Made by a program: the position numbers and the translations under genes. The notes under the pieces are model-generated. The model worked only from the letters and a program-made list of their open reading frames with translations. It was not told the origin of the DNA and made no database searches. Positions 43,399 to 56,056 of a stretch of 64,000 nt of DNA are shown piece after piece. The stretch comes from Acholoe squamosa. Its lineage: Eukaryota; Annelida; Polychaeta; Phyllodocida; Polynoidae. The number at the start of each line of letters is the position of its first letter. Position 1 is the first letter of the stretch. The stretch spans positions 104,143,891 to 104,207,890 of the forward strand of contig OX439036.1 in NCBI GenBank assembly GCA_949317995.1, in the 5' to 3' direction.

Positions 43399-44783
43399 GG
43401 GGTCTATTTCAGAACAAATAACAATTTGAGTCTTATTTACATTTGTAAAATCAGAGTAGTACACTGCAATAATGGTGTTTAGATCCTAAACACGATTCTA
43501 AACATATTCTTGTCCTGCTTTTCTAATCATTTTAAGTTCCTAAACATGTTTAGCTAAACAATATGCTTAGGCCAAAACAAAATATTGTGTGTTTCCAGTT
43601 ACATGACTCAAAGACCCAGGATTGGTAGGTCGGATTTTTATTTATTTATCTATTTTTTTTATATTTTTCTGTATAGAAATATATGGGCAGATATGTCAGA
43701 TTCTTTGAAATAATAATATTATATGACATACTTACGAGACATGTGAAAAATATGCAAAAGGTTTACATATCTAAGCTCATAACTGTGCACAAAGAGATGA
43801 TCCTAATGAAAAATGGGCGAAAAATAACGACAAGTTCGAAAAAATTATTTTACCCTCTTGGGTCGGTTGGGTAACTGGAAACCCTTTTTTTAGGCCTTAC
43901 CTCAAATGTTTAGAAATCTAGGTGTTTAGGTTTTAAATTTTGTGTTTAGATATCTATGAAATTTTATGTTTAAATGTCTGATTTATATGATGGGCATTTA
44001 GGGTTTGCAGATGTATGCATTAAGAAAATAAAGGATAATCTTTTATTTGTTTTCTCATTTATCTTGTGGGTGACATCAGCAGGTACTTAGAAGTGCGAAG
44101 TCCCCAAAGATGTATATTCATGTATACATGTATGCATATTCTGCAATAGAATGGGAGACTTGAGAAAGTACAGAGGTTTGGCAGGAAGGACATTACTTTA
44201 TAAATACTTTACAAAAAAGACATGAAATAGGTGTCAGTCATGGAGCTTGTTGATTATCTTATGTTAATGTTGGTGGTGTAAGGTGAATTTAGTTATTTTT
44301 CTATTACTGCTTCTGTTCTCTTGACATTCTATGAAATGAAACCAAGATCATTTTAGGATTTGGGGACATTTGTCACAACAATTGATTGTGACTGTTTGCA
44401 GATAGTGCATTCAAAGGTAGTGCTGCTACCTGGTGTGTATCTGAAAAACACATGTCTAAACCTATTGATGTGTAAATCTAGACACCTAGTATTCAATATG
44501 CTTAACCATGTTCAGAAAAAAATATTTATGTATTAAGAATAAAAGTGTTTATTTTCTTAATGTGCCAGCTAACTGACCTAAATCACAAAGGTGTAGATTT
44601 TAAACATGTTTAGACCTAAACGTGTTTAAAATCTAATTTTTCAGTACATTTTATTGTACATTTAGAAAATTGATTTGTACAAGATAGTTGGTGATCGTCA
44701 ATAAGATCTAATTCCTACCAGAATCTGAAGGTGCTTGTCATAGGGCCATTTTGCGATCGTTAATCGTTCTGAAACATACCCCT
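43399..44783. mobile_element. Non-autonomous DNA transposon with terminal inverted repeats
   Basis: The left end GGGGTCTATTTCAGAAC and the right end (reverse complement GGGGTATGTTTCAGAAC) match over about 27 bp with few differences. GGTAT lies directly outside both ends (43394-43398 and 44784-44788), a possible target duplication. Both subterminal zones are packed with GTTTAG/CTAAAC motifs. AT-rich, no transposase ORF; it contains a second TIR element at 43567-43899. Confidence 0.6.
43567..43899. mobile_element. Small TIR element nested in the transposon
   Basis: Ends TTAGGCC and GGCCTTA, with inverted GTTTCCAGTTAC and AGACC/GGTCGG blocks inside. Related single ends occur at 5112-5175 and 6466-6530. 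An ORF of 63 codons inside has no recognisable product. Confidence 0.5.
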
Positions 44784-44935
44784 GGTATCCTTATGTTCAA
44801 TAACGGTAAGATGGAACGACCCCCCTCCCTCCCCCATCATCACCATACCCCCCCCCCTCCACACACAGGGCTCCTGTGTCTGTCCGCCATATAGCATCCT
44901 TGACTGGGAGCACCCCTGTACCGCCTTAACCCTTT

Positions 44936-45062
44936 AAGGGCCGCTGATGTTTTTACTGCATCGTGGCTATTGGTCGGCATGATGCACCAATGAAGTGCTG
45001 ATGAGTCTGCTCGCTAGCACTTCATTGGTGCCTCATGCCGACCCTGCGGGAGAGTATCAACC
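44936..45062. mobile_element. TTAA palindromic MITE, left half
   Basis: TTAA then CCCTTTAAGGGCCGC, the best left terminus in the window, then the outer arm and the first hairpin; it stops in the GCCGACCCT centre. Confidence 0.8.
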
Positions 45063-45133
45063 CCAATTTATGAGTTCCATAAGCCTGGAATAGAGCGAGA
45101 CGCCTGGAGCAATGCCTGTGCCTGTCTCGTTAC

Positions 45134-45250
45134 GGCCGACCAGTGTCTCTGTGTTCAGCCGGTAGGTGGCACCACGGTCGGGGGCGAGGACAAGGCTGAG
45201 GGTGGCGAGGGCCGGGACTAGGACCGGATCAAAGAACGTCCAATGTTCAC
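45134..45250 (-). CDS. Candidate internal exon with strong codon bias
   Basis: Acceptor CCCCATGCAG precedes base 45250. The frame reads (G)EHWTFFDPVLVPALATLS and on to TETLVGR, with nearly every codon ending in C or G (for example GTC CCG GCC CTC GCC ACC CTC). A possible donor is GTAACG at 45133; otherwise the frame stays open to 45057, but codon bias fades there and a TTAA-type MITE begins. Using that donor gives 117 nt, phase 2 at both ends. Family not recognised. Confidence 0.4.
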
Positions 45251-45847
45251 CTGCATGGGGTACCCCCTCCCCCCACTCACTCTCACAGACACATAAGCCA
45301 CCACCAAGATGAACACCGGGCATTGACTCCTCAAAACACCAGCACACTGGTTTCCTGTGTGAACAGTGTACCACTGGCATGCTGTACTGTACACTGGTTC
45401 AACCATGATTGCAGCTACCCATCCCATTTTGGAAAATCTACGGTTTCTCACATTTTGATTGATTTCACACAGACATTTTTCTGCGTTTTGATACTTTGGC
45501 TCATGTATACTTGTTCTAACCCAGGTAGCATTGGGCCAATGTCGGCTTATATTGCACCAAGCATGGACAAGCATGGCCCAATGCTCCATTGCTGATTGGG
45601 AATACATCAACCTCTGTCAGCCTGGCATACTCAGAGGTTTGAGATTTAAGTCTATGGTATGTCCGTTTTTTTAAAGCCCACAACTCCCACCGTTTTTTGT
45701 TTTTGTTTTGGATCTGGTGGTTGGTACGCCTCTCAGCCTTGGCTTTCCCACGTCACCAGAGTACCACGTTGCCTGCCTGGGCGGGGCAGAAAGAGCCCCA
45801 CAGGGGCATGGAATGAAGGGGAAATGTATAATTATATATATGTGAAG

Positions 45848-46085
45848 TTAACCCTTTAAGGACCGCATGATGCACGTTCCTTTATTGTTATGGCATGATG
45901 CACCAATGAAGTACTCGTGAGACCCTCCTCTCGTCATCAGCACTGCACAGCTGCATCATGCCAGCCCTCCACATGGTGATATGATACCTGAATGCAGCTC
46001 TGGTGAGCTACAATTCCAGGGTTGTATATAGAGGCGATCAAATGGCAGATTACATTGAAAAAAAATAGGTTGTCGTTAAGGGTTT
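45848..46085. mobile_element. TTAA palindromic MITE, intact left end
   Basis: Left edge TTAA followed by CCCTTTAAGGACCGC; right edge TTAAGGG then TTTAAA. Middle hairpins diverged. Confidence 0.7.
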
Positions 46086-46234
46086 AAATGGTGAAGGGTA
46101 TTTGATTGCTGGTAGGGGTGGGGGTAGGCTCTGATGATGAGGTGATATTTCTATACATGTGCCCCAGGTCATGGTATACAAGGGGATATCGGCTTGACTT
46201 TACAGGAGTCTTGGTGGGTGTGGCTGGGTATCTG

Positions 46235-46362
46235 GACTTTAAGGACCGCTGGTTTACCCCTCTCAAGGCCCTCCCAGGAGTGTATCAACCCCGGTTTGGC
46301 ATGATGCATTGATGATAACCAATGTGCATGATGCAATAATGCATTAGCGACCTTAAAGGAGG
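46235..46362. mobile_element. TTAA palindromic MITE, deleted copy
   Basis: TTTAAGGACCGC at the left and GCATTAGCGACCTTAAAGG at the right enclose a decayed middle. Confidence 0.6.
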
Positions 46363-46979
46363 CATATAAATCCATATAACGTCGTCATTGCTTGATAGGT
46401 GGGGGAGGGTAGGATATAGCAGTGTGATGTAAGCATTGCTATACCTTATCATGTGGCCTTGAAGAGATTTGCTATAAACATCACAGTTTAACCCTAACAA
46501 ACATGCTCTTAATATACAAAAAGCTGTCATCTATCTAGAAGAGGGTACCACGACGATATTCTTAGGAAACACAGCAAATATTATGTACATATTGCCCACC
46601 TCAAGCTTTAAACTTCTGCTCAGTAATTTTTGTCATCCTCATTCCTTAGAGGGTTAAACGTGGCAATACCTGTAGATGCTACATGGAAATCAAAAGATGA
46701 AGAAAAACACCACACATCCATGCACATGACAGTAGTTAGTAGCACGACACAGCAGTATGACGGCGTCATGGGGTCTGGGAGGGTCTGGGATCAGGGCAGG
46801 GACACGTCAAATCACGTGTGTAACATGAAGGAAACTACCGCCTTGTCCTAGGCAAAGATCATATATTGCCCCCCCCCCACCTCTCTCCCCCCACTCCCAC
46901 CTACCCCCTCCATATGTACACCTGTTCATGTATTTGGGCTGTAAGGAATGTACATAGTAACTACTCCTGGTTAACCTGG

Positions 46980-47468
46980 AGTGAGTGAATAATAGATGTT
47001 TAACGCCATTTCGACAGCTAAGGTCATATTCATCGCGAGAACTACATTACACAATTTCACAGGGAATGTGTCAGTGCCCGCGCATATGTGCACCACACAC
47101 ATCCTGAGGGGATAGGAAAGAGGAGAAATAGACCCTTTTAAGTGGGCTAGGAAAGCCCCCGGGGGATAGAAAGAGGAGAAATAGACCTTTTTAAGTGGGC
47201 TAGGGAAGCCCCCGGGGGGATAGAAAGAGGAGAAATAGACCCTTTTAAGTGGGCTAGGGAAGCCCCCGGGGGGATAGAAAGAGGAGAAATAGACCCTTTT
47301 AAGTGGGCTAGGGAAGCCCCGTCAGTGTAGGTAGAGAGATAGAAAGAACAGAGGAGACCCATTTGTGAAGGGCCAGGGAAGTCCATTGAATTAGAATGAA
47401 GGTCAGAGGATAAGAGAGGACAGAAAATGGAGACCAGACCCCTTTTAAAAATGGGTTGGGGAGACCCG
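46980..47468 (+). mobile_element. SINE-like element with amplified 3' tail
   Basis: Starts GTGAGTGAATAATAG, body about 180 bp shared with the copy at 55639. The last 52-55 bp of the body (GGGGATAGAAAGAGGAG through AGTGGGCTAGGGAAGCC) are repeated about five times, the outer units diverging. TGGTTAACCTGG stands just before (46968-46979) and just after (47469-47480), a 12-bp target-site duplication that encloses the tail array. No Pol III A or B box or poly-A tail is clear, so the SINE class is inferred. Confidence 0.75.
47110..47330. repeat. 52-55-bp tandem units of the SINE-like tail
   Basis: Four clean units (starting near 47110, 47161, 47216 and 47271); two more diverged ones follow to 47466. 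Confidence 0.88.
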
Positions 47469-48229
47469 TGGTTAACCTGGTGCCTGGGTCGGAGCGCCAG
47501 GGAAGTGGTGTGACGTGCTGGAACGGAACGCAGGCGGGTTTTCAGTCTTTAACTACTGGTAAGCATGGATACCTTTAGTTGACCCCATTAACATAATTTA
47601 AGATAACATAATGACCCCATTAACATAATTTAAGATAGAAACCTTTAAGAGGGTCTATAGCGCCGGAAGTTGAATAGGCGCCTGGGTACGAGGGTATTGG
47701 AATTTTAAAATACATTATTATCTCAAAGTTTTGAATTAGCACCGGTCTTAAATAAGGGGCCACGGTATAGACTACTCGAAATCAATGAGTTATAACATAT
47801 GCATGTAGGCTTTTTGAGGTACTTTTTTTTCTTTTGCTTCAGAGAACTGTAGAATAAAGAAAATGTACCAATCACTATGTGGAGAAGAAAGACCAAGCTT
47901 ACATTTCGTTCGTGCGACCAGAGCTTATTAACCCTAGTTAATTTGTGCTCAAATCCTAGATCCTCCTCTTCCTTTATACCATCCTACCCATCTCCCTGTT
48001 CATCTCAGACCTGTCCCCACCATCATCCGGTGTCATCCCTACCTTGGAGCCTTATCTCTCTAGGACGCCCCCCCTCTCCCTGCGCCGCATCGACCTTCCA
48101 CCATCTATAAGACCCCCCACCTCCCTTGTGACCCTTCCTTGGATCATCATCTCTAAGACCTCCCCCCATCTCCAGTCACCCCTACCTTGGCCTCAGGTGG
48201 GCAGCGTCTGTTGGTTCCGTCTACCTGCG

Positions 48230-48260
48230 TGACGTCATGCGGCCGTCACCGTGCACGGTG
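48230..48260. promoter_or_regulatory. CRE octamer next to a 14-bp palindrome
   Basis: TGACGTCA (48230-48237) is a full CREB/ATF site; CACCGTGCACGGTG (48247-48260) is a perfect palindrome. Another TGACGTCA lies at 50271-50278. Function unproven. Confidence 0.3.
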
Positions 48261-48373
48261 GCATACACACAGGTGGGACGAGACACTACAGGGTGTGGGA
48301 GATGGGGTGGTGGAGTCCTCTAACTTTAGCTTAACGTCTAGTGGAGCCTGGGATGGGCTTCACCTTCAGGTAA

Positions 48374-48650
48374 CTCTATAAGGGCCGCTGACGAAGGAGT
48401 GCATCATGCCCATAGGTCCTCATGATGTACCAATGAATTGCTGGTGAGCACTCTCGCCATGCATATATGAATTTAACCAAGGTGAGTTACTCCGAGTGTC
48501 TCGCCATGGATATTTTAAGGATCGCTAAAACCCCAAATCCATTGCAGGGATGTATTGGTGCATCATGCCAACCCTCTTGGGTGCGCACAGATCTCATACT
48601 TGAAACGCATCCTTGGTGCTTTTCAGAATCCTATGTGATCTTTAAGGGGT
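48374..48650. mobile_element. TTAA palindromic MITE, diverged long copy
   Basis: TATAAGGGCCGCTGACG, outer arm GTGCATCATGCCCATAGG, one hairpin, then decayed sequence ending TTTAAGGGG. Confidence 0.6.
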
Positions 48651-49991
48651 TTTAGGAGTTAGTGGAGGTGGTAGAGGGGTGGAGGGTCTGGGTCGTTAGC
48701 GGCCTGTGTGGCTCTCCTTCACCCCCTCCTCCCACCTTCTTCCACTGCCCTCTGCTGCTCCTCCGTCCGTCACTTACCATTGTATTACTGCTTATAAATC
48801 TGCCTTGGTTATTCTCCTCCCCTCCTTCCTTGGTTATTCTCCTCCCCTCCTTCCTTCAAGGTAAGATGTGATTCTAAACCCGATTCCGCCCATCTACCCC
48901 GCGCCCATGCCCCCATTCAGTCCTTGCCGTTAGGACAGGTCCTATCTCGGTGCATCTTAAATAGCTGCATCCAACCACTCTACCACATCCCCCTCCCCCC
49001 TCCCCCCGTTCCATCTATCCAGTCTCCGACACCCATCGCTTTCTCACTCTAAGTTCATGGGCAGGCGGAGCGCCACGTCAAAATGGGACGAAATTGAAAG
49101 GCGAGCTCATATTGGGTTGAAGGAAGGGCGTGAGCTGCAGGAGAAGGGGATGGGGAGGGGAGGGGGTTGGCAGAGAAGAGTTGTGCTCAGTGAAAGAGTA
49201 CATGGGCGGGGTCCTTTGTCGGTAGGACTACCGTCACCTGGAGCGGGGTGTTAAGGGGGAGGGATAGGAGGAGATGAAGGGGAGGGAGTGGGTATGACAG
49301 GTAGAGGGAGGTGTGGTAGTGCAGTCCTACAGAGGCGTAGGAAGCAAGTCTTCATTGGGGGGGGGGCCCGGCGAGGGCACCATCGCGACCACCTTGAATT
49401 GTCGGTTGATGCTTGATGGCGTCTATATATGCGTATTTAGAATTCATATAGAAAAGTGATTTTTGGTAAATTTTGGATCTGACTTTAGGCTGAGACCTTC
49501 ATTCTCCCACACCATAATAATCTATATTGAGATGTAAAGTTTTAGCTTCTTTTCCATTGTGTTTATGAGTTCTTGCAAAATATTGGGGGGGGGGCAGACA
49601 TACTCAGGCCCCACCTCCTTCATGATTGGGGGGGGGGGCAGGCACGATAGCATGGATCCAAGGGGAAAGTTACCACGGTAGAAATAAATCACAATGTCAC
49701 CAATGAGTTCCTAGACCCTGAAAATGTGCTAGTAGACAGTTAAAATGAATGCCCAGCATCATCGGCTGCAAAGTTATAGCAAAAACAAGGAATTTCGATA
49801 ACGGCTACCTTTATCGCCCCCTATTTCAGAGAAATGATTTGTGTGTGTGGCATCCATCTGAAAGTTGATCAATATGGACCATACTTCAAGTCTGGTATGG
49901 ATGCCACTCCCTAAAATTCAGTCCCTCATAGGGTAAAATTTCAATATTTTACCTCCCTACTAAAGTGGATAACAGAGGGAGGGGAGAGGAG

Positions 49992-50225
<234 letters not shown>

Positions 50226-51049
50226 GCCAGACACTGAGAGGGACAGCCAGACTCTGGATTTCCAGCAGTGTGACGTCAGCAGACAGGAGAGTAAGATACT
50301 GGGCCTGGATGGATGGCCGAGGCAGGTGGGTGGGGAAACGGGGAGGAAGGGGTTGAAGTGGGAAACATTGGGTGAGTGAGAAGGGAGGCGGGGAATAGCA
50401 GAGGGAGGGGAGAGTGGGGGAGAGGGAGAATGGACTTGTACCAGTCTTGTAGAACTCAGTGTGACATTGAGGATTCATTGAGGCGGCAAGATGGCGGTAG
50501 ACGCTGCTCACACACCACAGCTAACTAGTGCATTGTGGAAGCACTTACTCAGGTGTGCTCGGCGCGTCCCCTTTTGGGCCCTACCTTGACTATTCCAGGT
50601 GCGCCCCTGTAAAGGACTGAGATACCGGCTTCTGCACTGTAGGCAGGGGGCTTTGTGTACCCGGGCAACGTTCTATGGGCACCGCCCTTAGTAACCGCGC
50701 CCCTCCCCTTGCCTACACTACCCACTTCTATTCCCTGCACTGACTTGGTCCCGCTGCACCCATTTCCACATTTATGGGCGGTAGGGTCTAGACACCGGGG
50801 AGTGGTTATTTGATTCAGTCACATTTGATAACAAATCAGCTAAGATACCTCAATCTATAATATTTTGTGTACACAATGTTAAGTTTTTGGACATGTTTAA
50901 CGTCAGTGATTGGTCAGGCAATGTTCAGTTTGGGACAGGTTTAAAGTCAGAAAGTAGTAGATCAATAGGGATTATTGAGTTTTGGACAGGGTTTACCATG
51001 TCTGTAAGTACTTTATGCCAGTATACAGCATGCTGAGTTTCGGCAGCTT
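50226..51049. other. No gene assigned
   Basis: AAGATGGCGG (YY1-like) near 50488 and a minus ORF at 50549-50740 ending near a GTAAGT donor; neither is enough for a call. Confidence 0.35.
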
Positions 51050-52135
51050 TCATGGCATTGAGTAGTATAGGGAATATTGAGTTTGGGACAGGTTTGATGT
51101 CAGTAAGTAGTATAGGGAATGTTGAGTATGGGACAGAGTGCAGGGAATGTTGATTTTTGGACAGGTTTTAATGGCATTGAGTAGTAAAGGGAATGTTGAG
51201 TTTGGGACAGGTTTGATGTCAGTAAGTAGTATAAGGAATGTTGAGTTTGGGACAGAGTGCAGGGAATGTTGATTTTGGGACAGATTTGATATCACTAAGT
51301 GGTATAGGGAATGTTGAGTTTGGGTCAGGCTTATTGTCAGTGAGTAGTATACGGAATGTTCAATTGTGACATGTTTAATGTCAGTGAGTGTTGACTTTAG
51401 GGCAGGTTTTAATGTGAGTAAGAAGTATAGGGGATGTTGAGTTAGGGACAGGTTAAAGGTCAGTCAGAAGTACAGGGAATGTTGAGTTTCGGACAGCCTC
51501 TATGTCAGTATGTAGTATTGGGAATGTTGAGTTTGGGATAGGCTTTATGTAAGTAAGTAGTAGGGAATGTGGACTTTGGGACAGGTTTGATGTCAGTAAG
51601 TATTATAGGGAATGTTGAGTTTGGGACAGATTTGATTTCAATAAGTAGTATGGGGAATGTTGAGTTTGGGACAGGTTTGATGTCAGTAAGTATTATAGGG
51701 AATGTTGAGTTTGGGACAGATTTGATATCAATAAGTAGTATAGGGAATGTTGAGTTTGGGACAGGTTTGATGTCAGTAAGTAGTAAAGGGAATGTTGAGT
51801 TTGGGACAGATTTGATATCAATAAGTAGTATAGGGAATGTTGAGTTTGGGACAGGTTTGATGTCAGTAAGTATTATAGGGAATGTTGAGTTTGGGACAGA
51901 TTTGATATCAATAAGTAGTATAGGGAATGTTGAGTTTGGGACAGATTTGATATCAATAAGTAGTATAGGGAATGTTGAGTTTGTGACAGGTTTGATGTCA
52001 GTAAGTAGTAAAGGGAATGTTGGGTTTGGGACAGGTTCAATGTCCTTAAGCAGTATAGGGAATGTTGGGTTTGGGACAGATTTATTGTCAGGAACTATTA
52101 TAGGGAATATTGAGTTTAGTTCAGGTTTAATTTAA
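51050..52135. repeat. 45-bp degenerate minisatellite
   Basis: Unit GGGAATGTTGAGTTTGGGAC plus AGGTTTGATGTCAGTAAGTAGTATA; from 51569 two variants alternate to give a 90-bp period. 45 bp is 15 codons, so a 188-codon frame runs through by arithmetic. Confidence 0.93.
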
Positions 52136-52589
52136 GTTAGTAGTACAGGGAATGTAGAATTTCAGACGGAGTTAAACATTCATATGCACGGCAAATGTGG
52201 CAGGCCTGACCACTGGAGCACTAGAGGGTTTCATTAATGCAGCATGTATATGATTTGAAATGATGACTTAGGCTACCAGTGCGTTTCAAAATGTTACACA
52301 ACTGTGTACATGTCTGAGAGTTGATCAAGCAAACATCTCGTGGCTTCACAGAAGATCCTATGTAGCACCAACTGTAGCTGTCAACATAGACTCCAGTCCC
52401 ATATTGGACCCTCACACCTGAATGTTGTACCCCCATCCTTCTGTATTGATCCTACTTACCTTCAGCCCTTTGTCATCTGCCAGACCAGACACCACTCCCT
52501 CGCCCCATATAAAAATCACTACGGGTTATTTCCTAACATACTTTGACAGAGGTAGGTACATACACATTGCATTATAACATTTGGGCGTA

Positions 52590-52796
52590 AAAGATAGAGC
52601 ACCATGGGGTACTGATGCAATAGCGCATCATGCCCACTGGTCGTCATGATGTATCAATCGAGTGTTGCCGATTCTTTATTGGAGCATGATGCAAGAATGT
52701 AGCCCTGTGGAGGTGCTTGCAGTGGTGACATTCATGCACTATGTCGACCAACGGGCATGATGCATTAATAAATTAGCGCCCCTTAAAGGGTAAGAC
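52590..52796. mobile_element. TTAA palindromic MITE, deleted copy
   Basis: GCGCATCATGCCCACTGG and GTCATGATG at the left; CGACCAACGGGCATGATGC and GCCCCTTAAAGGG at the right. Confidence 0.6.
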
Positions 52797-54140
52797 AGTG
52801 GTCTACCTGATCCAAGCACATTGAAATACAACAACCAACCTGACACCTGATGTCTCTGGACGTGGGCCACTGAGGAAGTTTACTCACCTGTAAATAAGCA
52901 TTGAACATTTAAGTCTGTTAAAATTGACATAAAGAATCAGCAGATCATACATATATATCGTGACACACATAATTTAAATCAATGGCTCAATAATGCTACC
53001 ATTTTCTATAGTCGTGCAAAGGTTTATTTATGATCATAACATTGGGACGGTCCCAATGGCACTGAGATTACATGCACCAGTGTGTGGGGGACATTTGGAA
53101 GTGATGCAGAAATCTGAGCACTGAGCTCAAGTTCATTAAAACCCGATGGAGTTTAATCATAATTCTGCCACCCCCCCCCCCCACCCCATGTTGTATAATG
53201 AGATGTACTATAGACAGGACCCTGAGGGCGCTAGGTGCCGGGATAAGATGATAGACAGCCGTAAGGGAGTGCTCATTATATATCAACAAGGGGGTGGTGG
53301 GACGGGGGCCATACAAAATTGCAGAGCCCTCCTGAGGGGGGGGGCATAAAAAATTCTCACCCCTCTTGAGGGGGGTGTAAAAGATTTACCCTCTTTTAGC
53401 AAAATGCCTGCACGCCCCTATACATCAAAGAGATGCTTGAAAATTCGGCTTGAAAATTCGGCTTGAAAATTCTCTGCGCCTCCGACATTGGGGGGGGGGG
53501 CAAAACCTTTTGGCTGCCGTCAAGGGGGGATGTAGAAAATTTCCGCGTGTCCCCATTAAAACCCACCACCCCCCTGTTGATAATTAATGACCACTCTCTA
53601 ACTGAGGGAGCAGGAGCTGGAGAGGGCTTGGGGTGGGGGTGGCCAGATGTGTGGTGGATTAATGATGTGGGTCTTGGATGACAAATAGAGATAAGCAGTG
53701 ATAACATGGGGGCAGGACACAGAGGCTTGAGGGGCTGGACAGGGAAGGTACAGGGGACTAAGGAAGAATGGAAAAAAATGTGGGAGGGTGGGATGGAAGG
53801 AACAAAGAAGAGAGGGGGAACAGAAACAGAGAAAGAGAGGCAGAGAGAGAAATGGAGAAACGGAGATAGAGAGGGATACAGATAAGGAAAGCATATAAAG
53901 AGAGAAAGAGAGAGGGGGAGGGCGGGAGAAGAAGAGGAAGGAAGGCGTAAGGAATGAAGGAAGAGATAAATGACTGGCTGCAAGGACGGGATAGACAGTA
54001 AAGGCGCACGCAGAGCCAGAGGAAAAGAATGGAAAAGAGGAGAATAATTAGGCGCAAAGAAATTAGGAATAAGGTAGTCAGGGGGACTTGGGGGATGGGG
54101 GGTGGGGGGGTGGGGAGGGGGGTACCCTGGCAGCCTTGGG
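52797..54140. other. Mostly repeats and purine-rich sequence
   Basis: 53160-53540 is the G-run repeat class; 53690-54060 is purine-rich, and its 269-codon minus ORF is low-complexity Pro/Ser/Leu. Confidence 0.45.
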
Positions 54141-54151
54141 CCTACACTTAC

Positions 54152-54182
54152 TAAGGTCCACACCTCCATTAGAGTAACGCGT
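54152..54182 (-). CDS. Candidate 31-nt micro-exon
   Basis: A very good acceptor (ACTTCTTTTTCCTCCAG) and a perfect donor (GTAAGTG) frame 31 nt. In one frame these read TRYSNGGVDL; the other frames are open too. The splice sites are better than elsewhere nearby but the exon is too short to judge by coding content. Confidence 0.3.
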
Positions 54183-54504
54183 CTGGAGGAAAAAGAAGTC
54201 GTCACGACCGGCTAGAATGACAAGTATGACAGGCCGACACGGGACGTGGGATGGTGTTGTAGAGGGGTGTGTGTGTTGGTGGGGAGGGGGAGGGGGGAAG
54301 GCCCTGGGAATTAATACTAGGGCCGGGTTATAGGACGAAGTCTTGGGCGTGATATTATGGGTAAAATGAAAATGTCAGGGAGATCAAGTAAAGCGGGTGA
54401 TTGGACTAGGGTGAGAGGGAAGAGTTTGGTGGTATGTATCACATCCCAGCTCTCTATGGAAAAACCTGAGGCAAAACTTGCTCGGTACACTCCCAAAGAG
54501 ATCG

Positions 54505-54655
54505 GCAATGTGCGACGAGTTACTCGCCAGAACTGCATTGGTGCATCATGACAGTAAATGGATATATGAGTCTTCAAGGATTTATCCTTCAAAGTTCATT
54601 GAGGCATCAATGTATCATGCGTATTGGTCGTCATGGTGCGTGAATGCTTTATACG
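54505..54655. mobile_element. TTAA palindromic MITE fragment
   Basis: GCATTGGTGCATCATGAC and CGTATTGGTCGTCATGG cores around a TTATCC spacer. Confidence 0.45.
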
Positions 54656-54659
54656 TTGT

Positions 54660-55350
54660 ATATTACGGTAATAGTTCCGTCAGTCGTCACTAGACGTCTC
54701 CCCGAGTGTAGATGTAGCGCAGACGCAGCCGTGGGATATCCCAGCAGCCTCTGCAACTACTAACAGGCAGACGCAGGCTATCAATTGGTGCTACTCCAAG
54801 GCTCTTTATTTTCCATCGGAAGTAATTAATTTCTAATATTTCCTGAGTGCGGATTCTCGCTGTTATCGGTAATAACAATAATTATTAGGCTGGGTTCTGC
54901 CCCCAGAGCGACACCCGATCAGACTCCAGGAGGCCCCGGTCCGCCTCAGTCCGCCCGGGGTATTAATATTGTTGGGCAGCTACCACAACTAGGGATGGGT
55001 CCTGACGATGCTGCAGTTAACTGGTTAACCTGGTGTAATGATAGACCCCTTGTGTATTAAATCTTAGATATCTTTGTGTTTATGCCCCAGGCTCGGACCT
55101 TTCAGGGATTATGTTATAGGCTGATATTAGATTGTTAACTTGAGGAAATAATCTAATATTCAAACCTCCAAAGGTAGCATGTATCCTACCGTCCAGATGG
55201 AGTTGATTCACTCTTGAAAGGTCTAATGCACCGATGAGCTACTCACTGCCACTGGGAGTTACTCACCAATGACGAAGGCTTATGTCTGGTGACGTCTAGA
55301 CCTCTCATACAGCAACACAACCTGGTGAGGGAATGGTGAAGTACCAGACT
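54660..55350. other. No gene seen; possible conserved non-coding block
   Basis: 54790-54990 has several TAATTA/ATTAAT homeobox-like cores and a CpG patch. Confidence 0.3.
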
Positions 55351-55355
55351 GCTGC

Positions 55356-55361
<6 letters not shown>

Positions 55362-55392
<31 letters not shown>
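55362..55392. repeat. (GT)n microsatellite followed by a G-run
   Basis: About 15 GT units. Confidence 0.95.
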
Positions 55393-55395
<3 letters not shown>

Positions 55396-55638
55396 GGGGG
55401 GCGGGGTCAGAAACAATACTGTCCTAGTCAGGGTGTAATGCATATCAAGTAAGCTTCATATTGTGCCTGTGGCTGCGTCTCTGGTTCCACTTTGTACACG
55501 ATGGGGCACCACTGTCGCTCTGTGTGTTGTGTCAGGTGGGGTCTTTGTGATACACTGCGCGAGTGATCAGTTTGATCTCTATAGCAAGATTTCTTGCTTG
55601 ATATGTGTATGCGCTGCAAGGGTAGCTCCAATCTCGGA

Positions 55639-55818
55639 GTGAGTGAGTAATAGATGTTTAACGCCATTTCGACAGCTAAGGTCATATTCATGGCGAGAAC
55701 TACATTACACAATTTCACAGAGGAATGTGTCAGTGCCCGCGCATATGTGCACCACACACATCCTGAGGGGATAGCAAAGAGAAGATACAGACCCTTTTAA
55801 GTGGGCTAGGGAAGCCCG
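55639..55818 (+). mobile_element. SINE-like element with 11-bp target-site duplication
   Basis: About 180 bp, roughly 95 percent like the start of the copy at 46980, with a single tail unit. CCAATCTCGGA occurs at 55628-55638 and again at 55819-55829. The motif GATGTTTAACGCCATTTCGAC resembles, from memory, invertebrate SINE heads; this is unverified. Confidence 0.78.
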
Positions 55819-56056
55819 CCAATCTCGGACCCACTCGCGTTATCTGCCTGGTATGGCATGCAAGAAACCAGCAAAATGAGCACGAGACCAGAGCCGGAAA
55901 TCGCTGATGTCAGCATGTACGTGGTGCTCCCGGGAACCAGTCCGGTCCAAAAGAATCAAGACATCAAGCAAAACCGTAAATCTGGTATCAGGTCAGCCTT
56001 CTACTCCCTCTAGGTAGAGAATCTGGAATTAACTTTGAAATCTGGTTGATCAAATT

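Noticed and set aside
51569..52135. 188-codon ORF of 15-residue repeats
   Set aside because: Period 45 bp keeps any open frame open; the surrounding diverged units break it.
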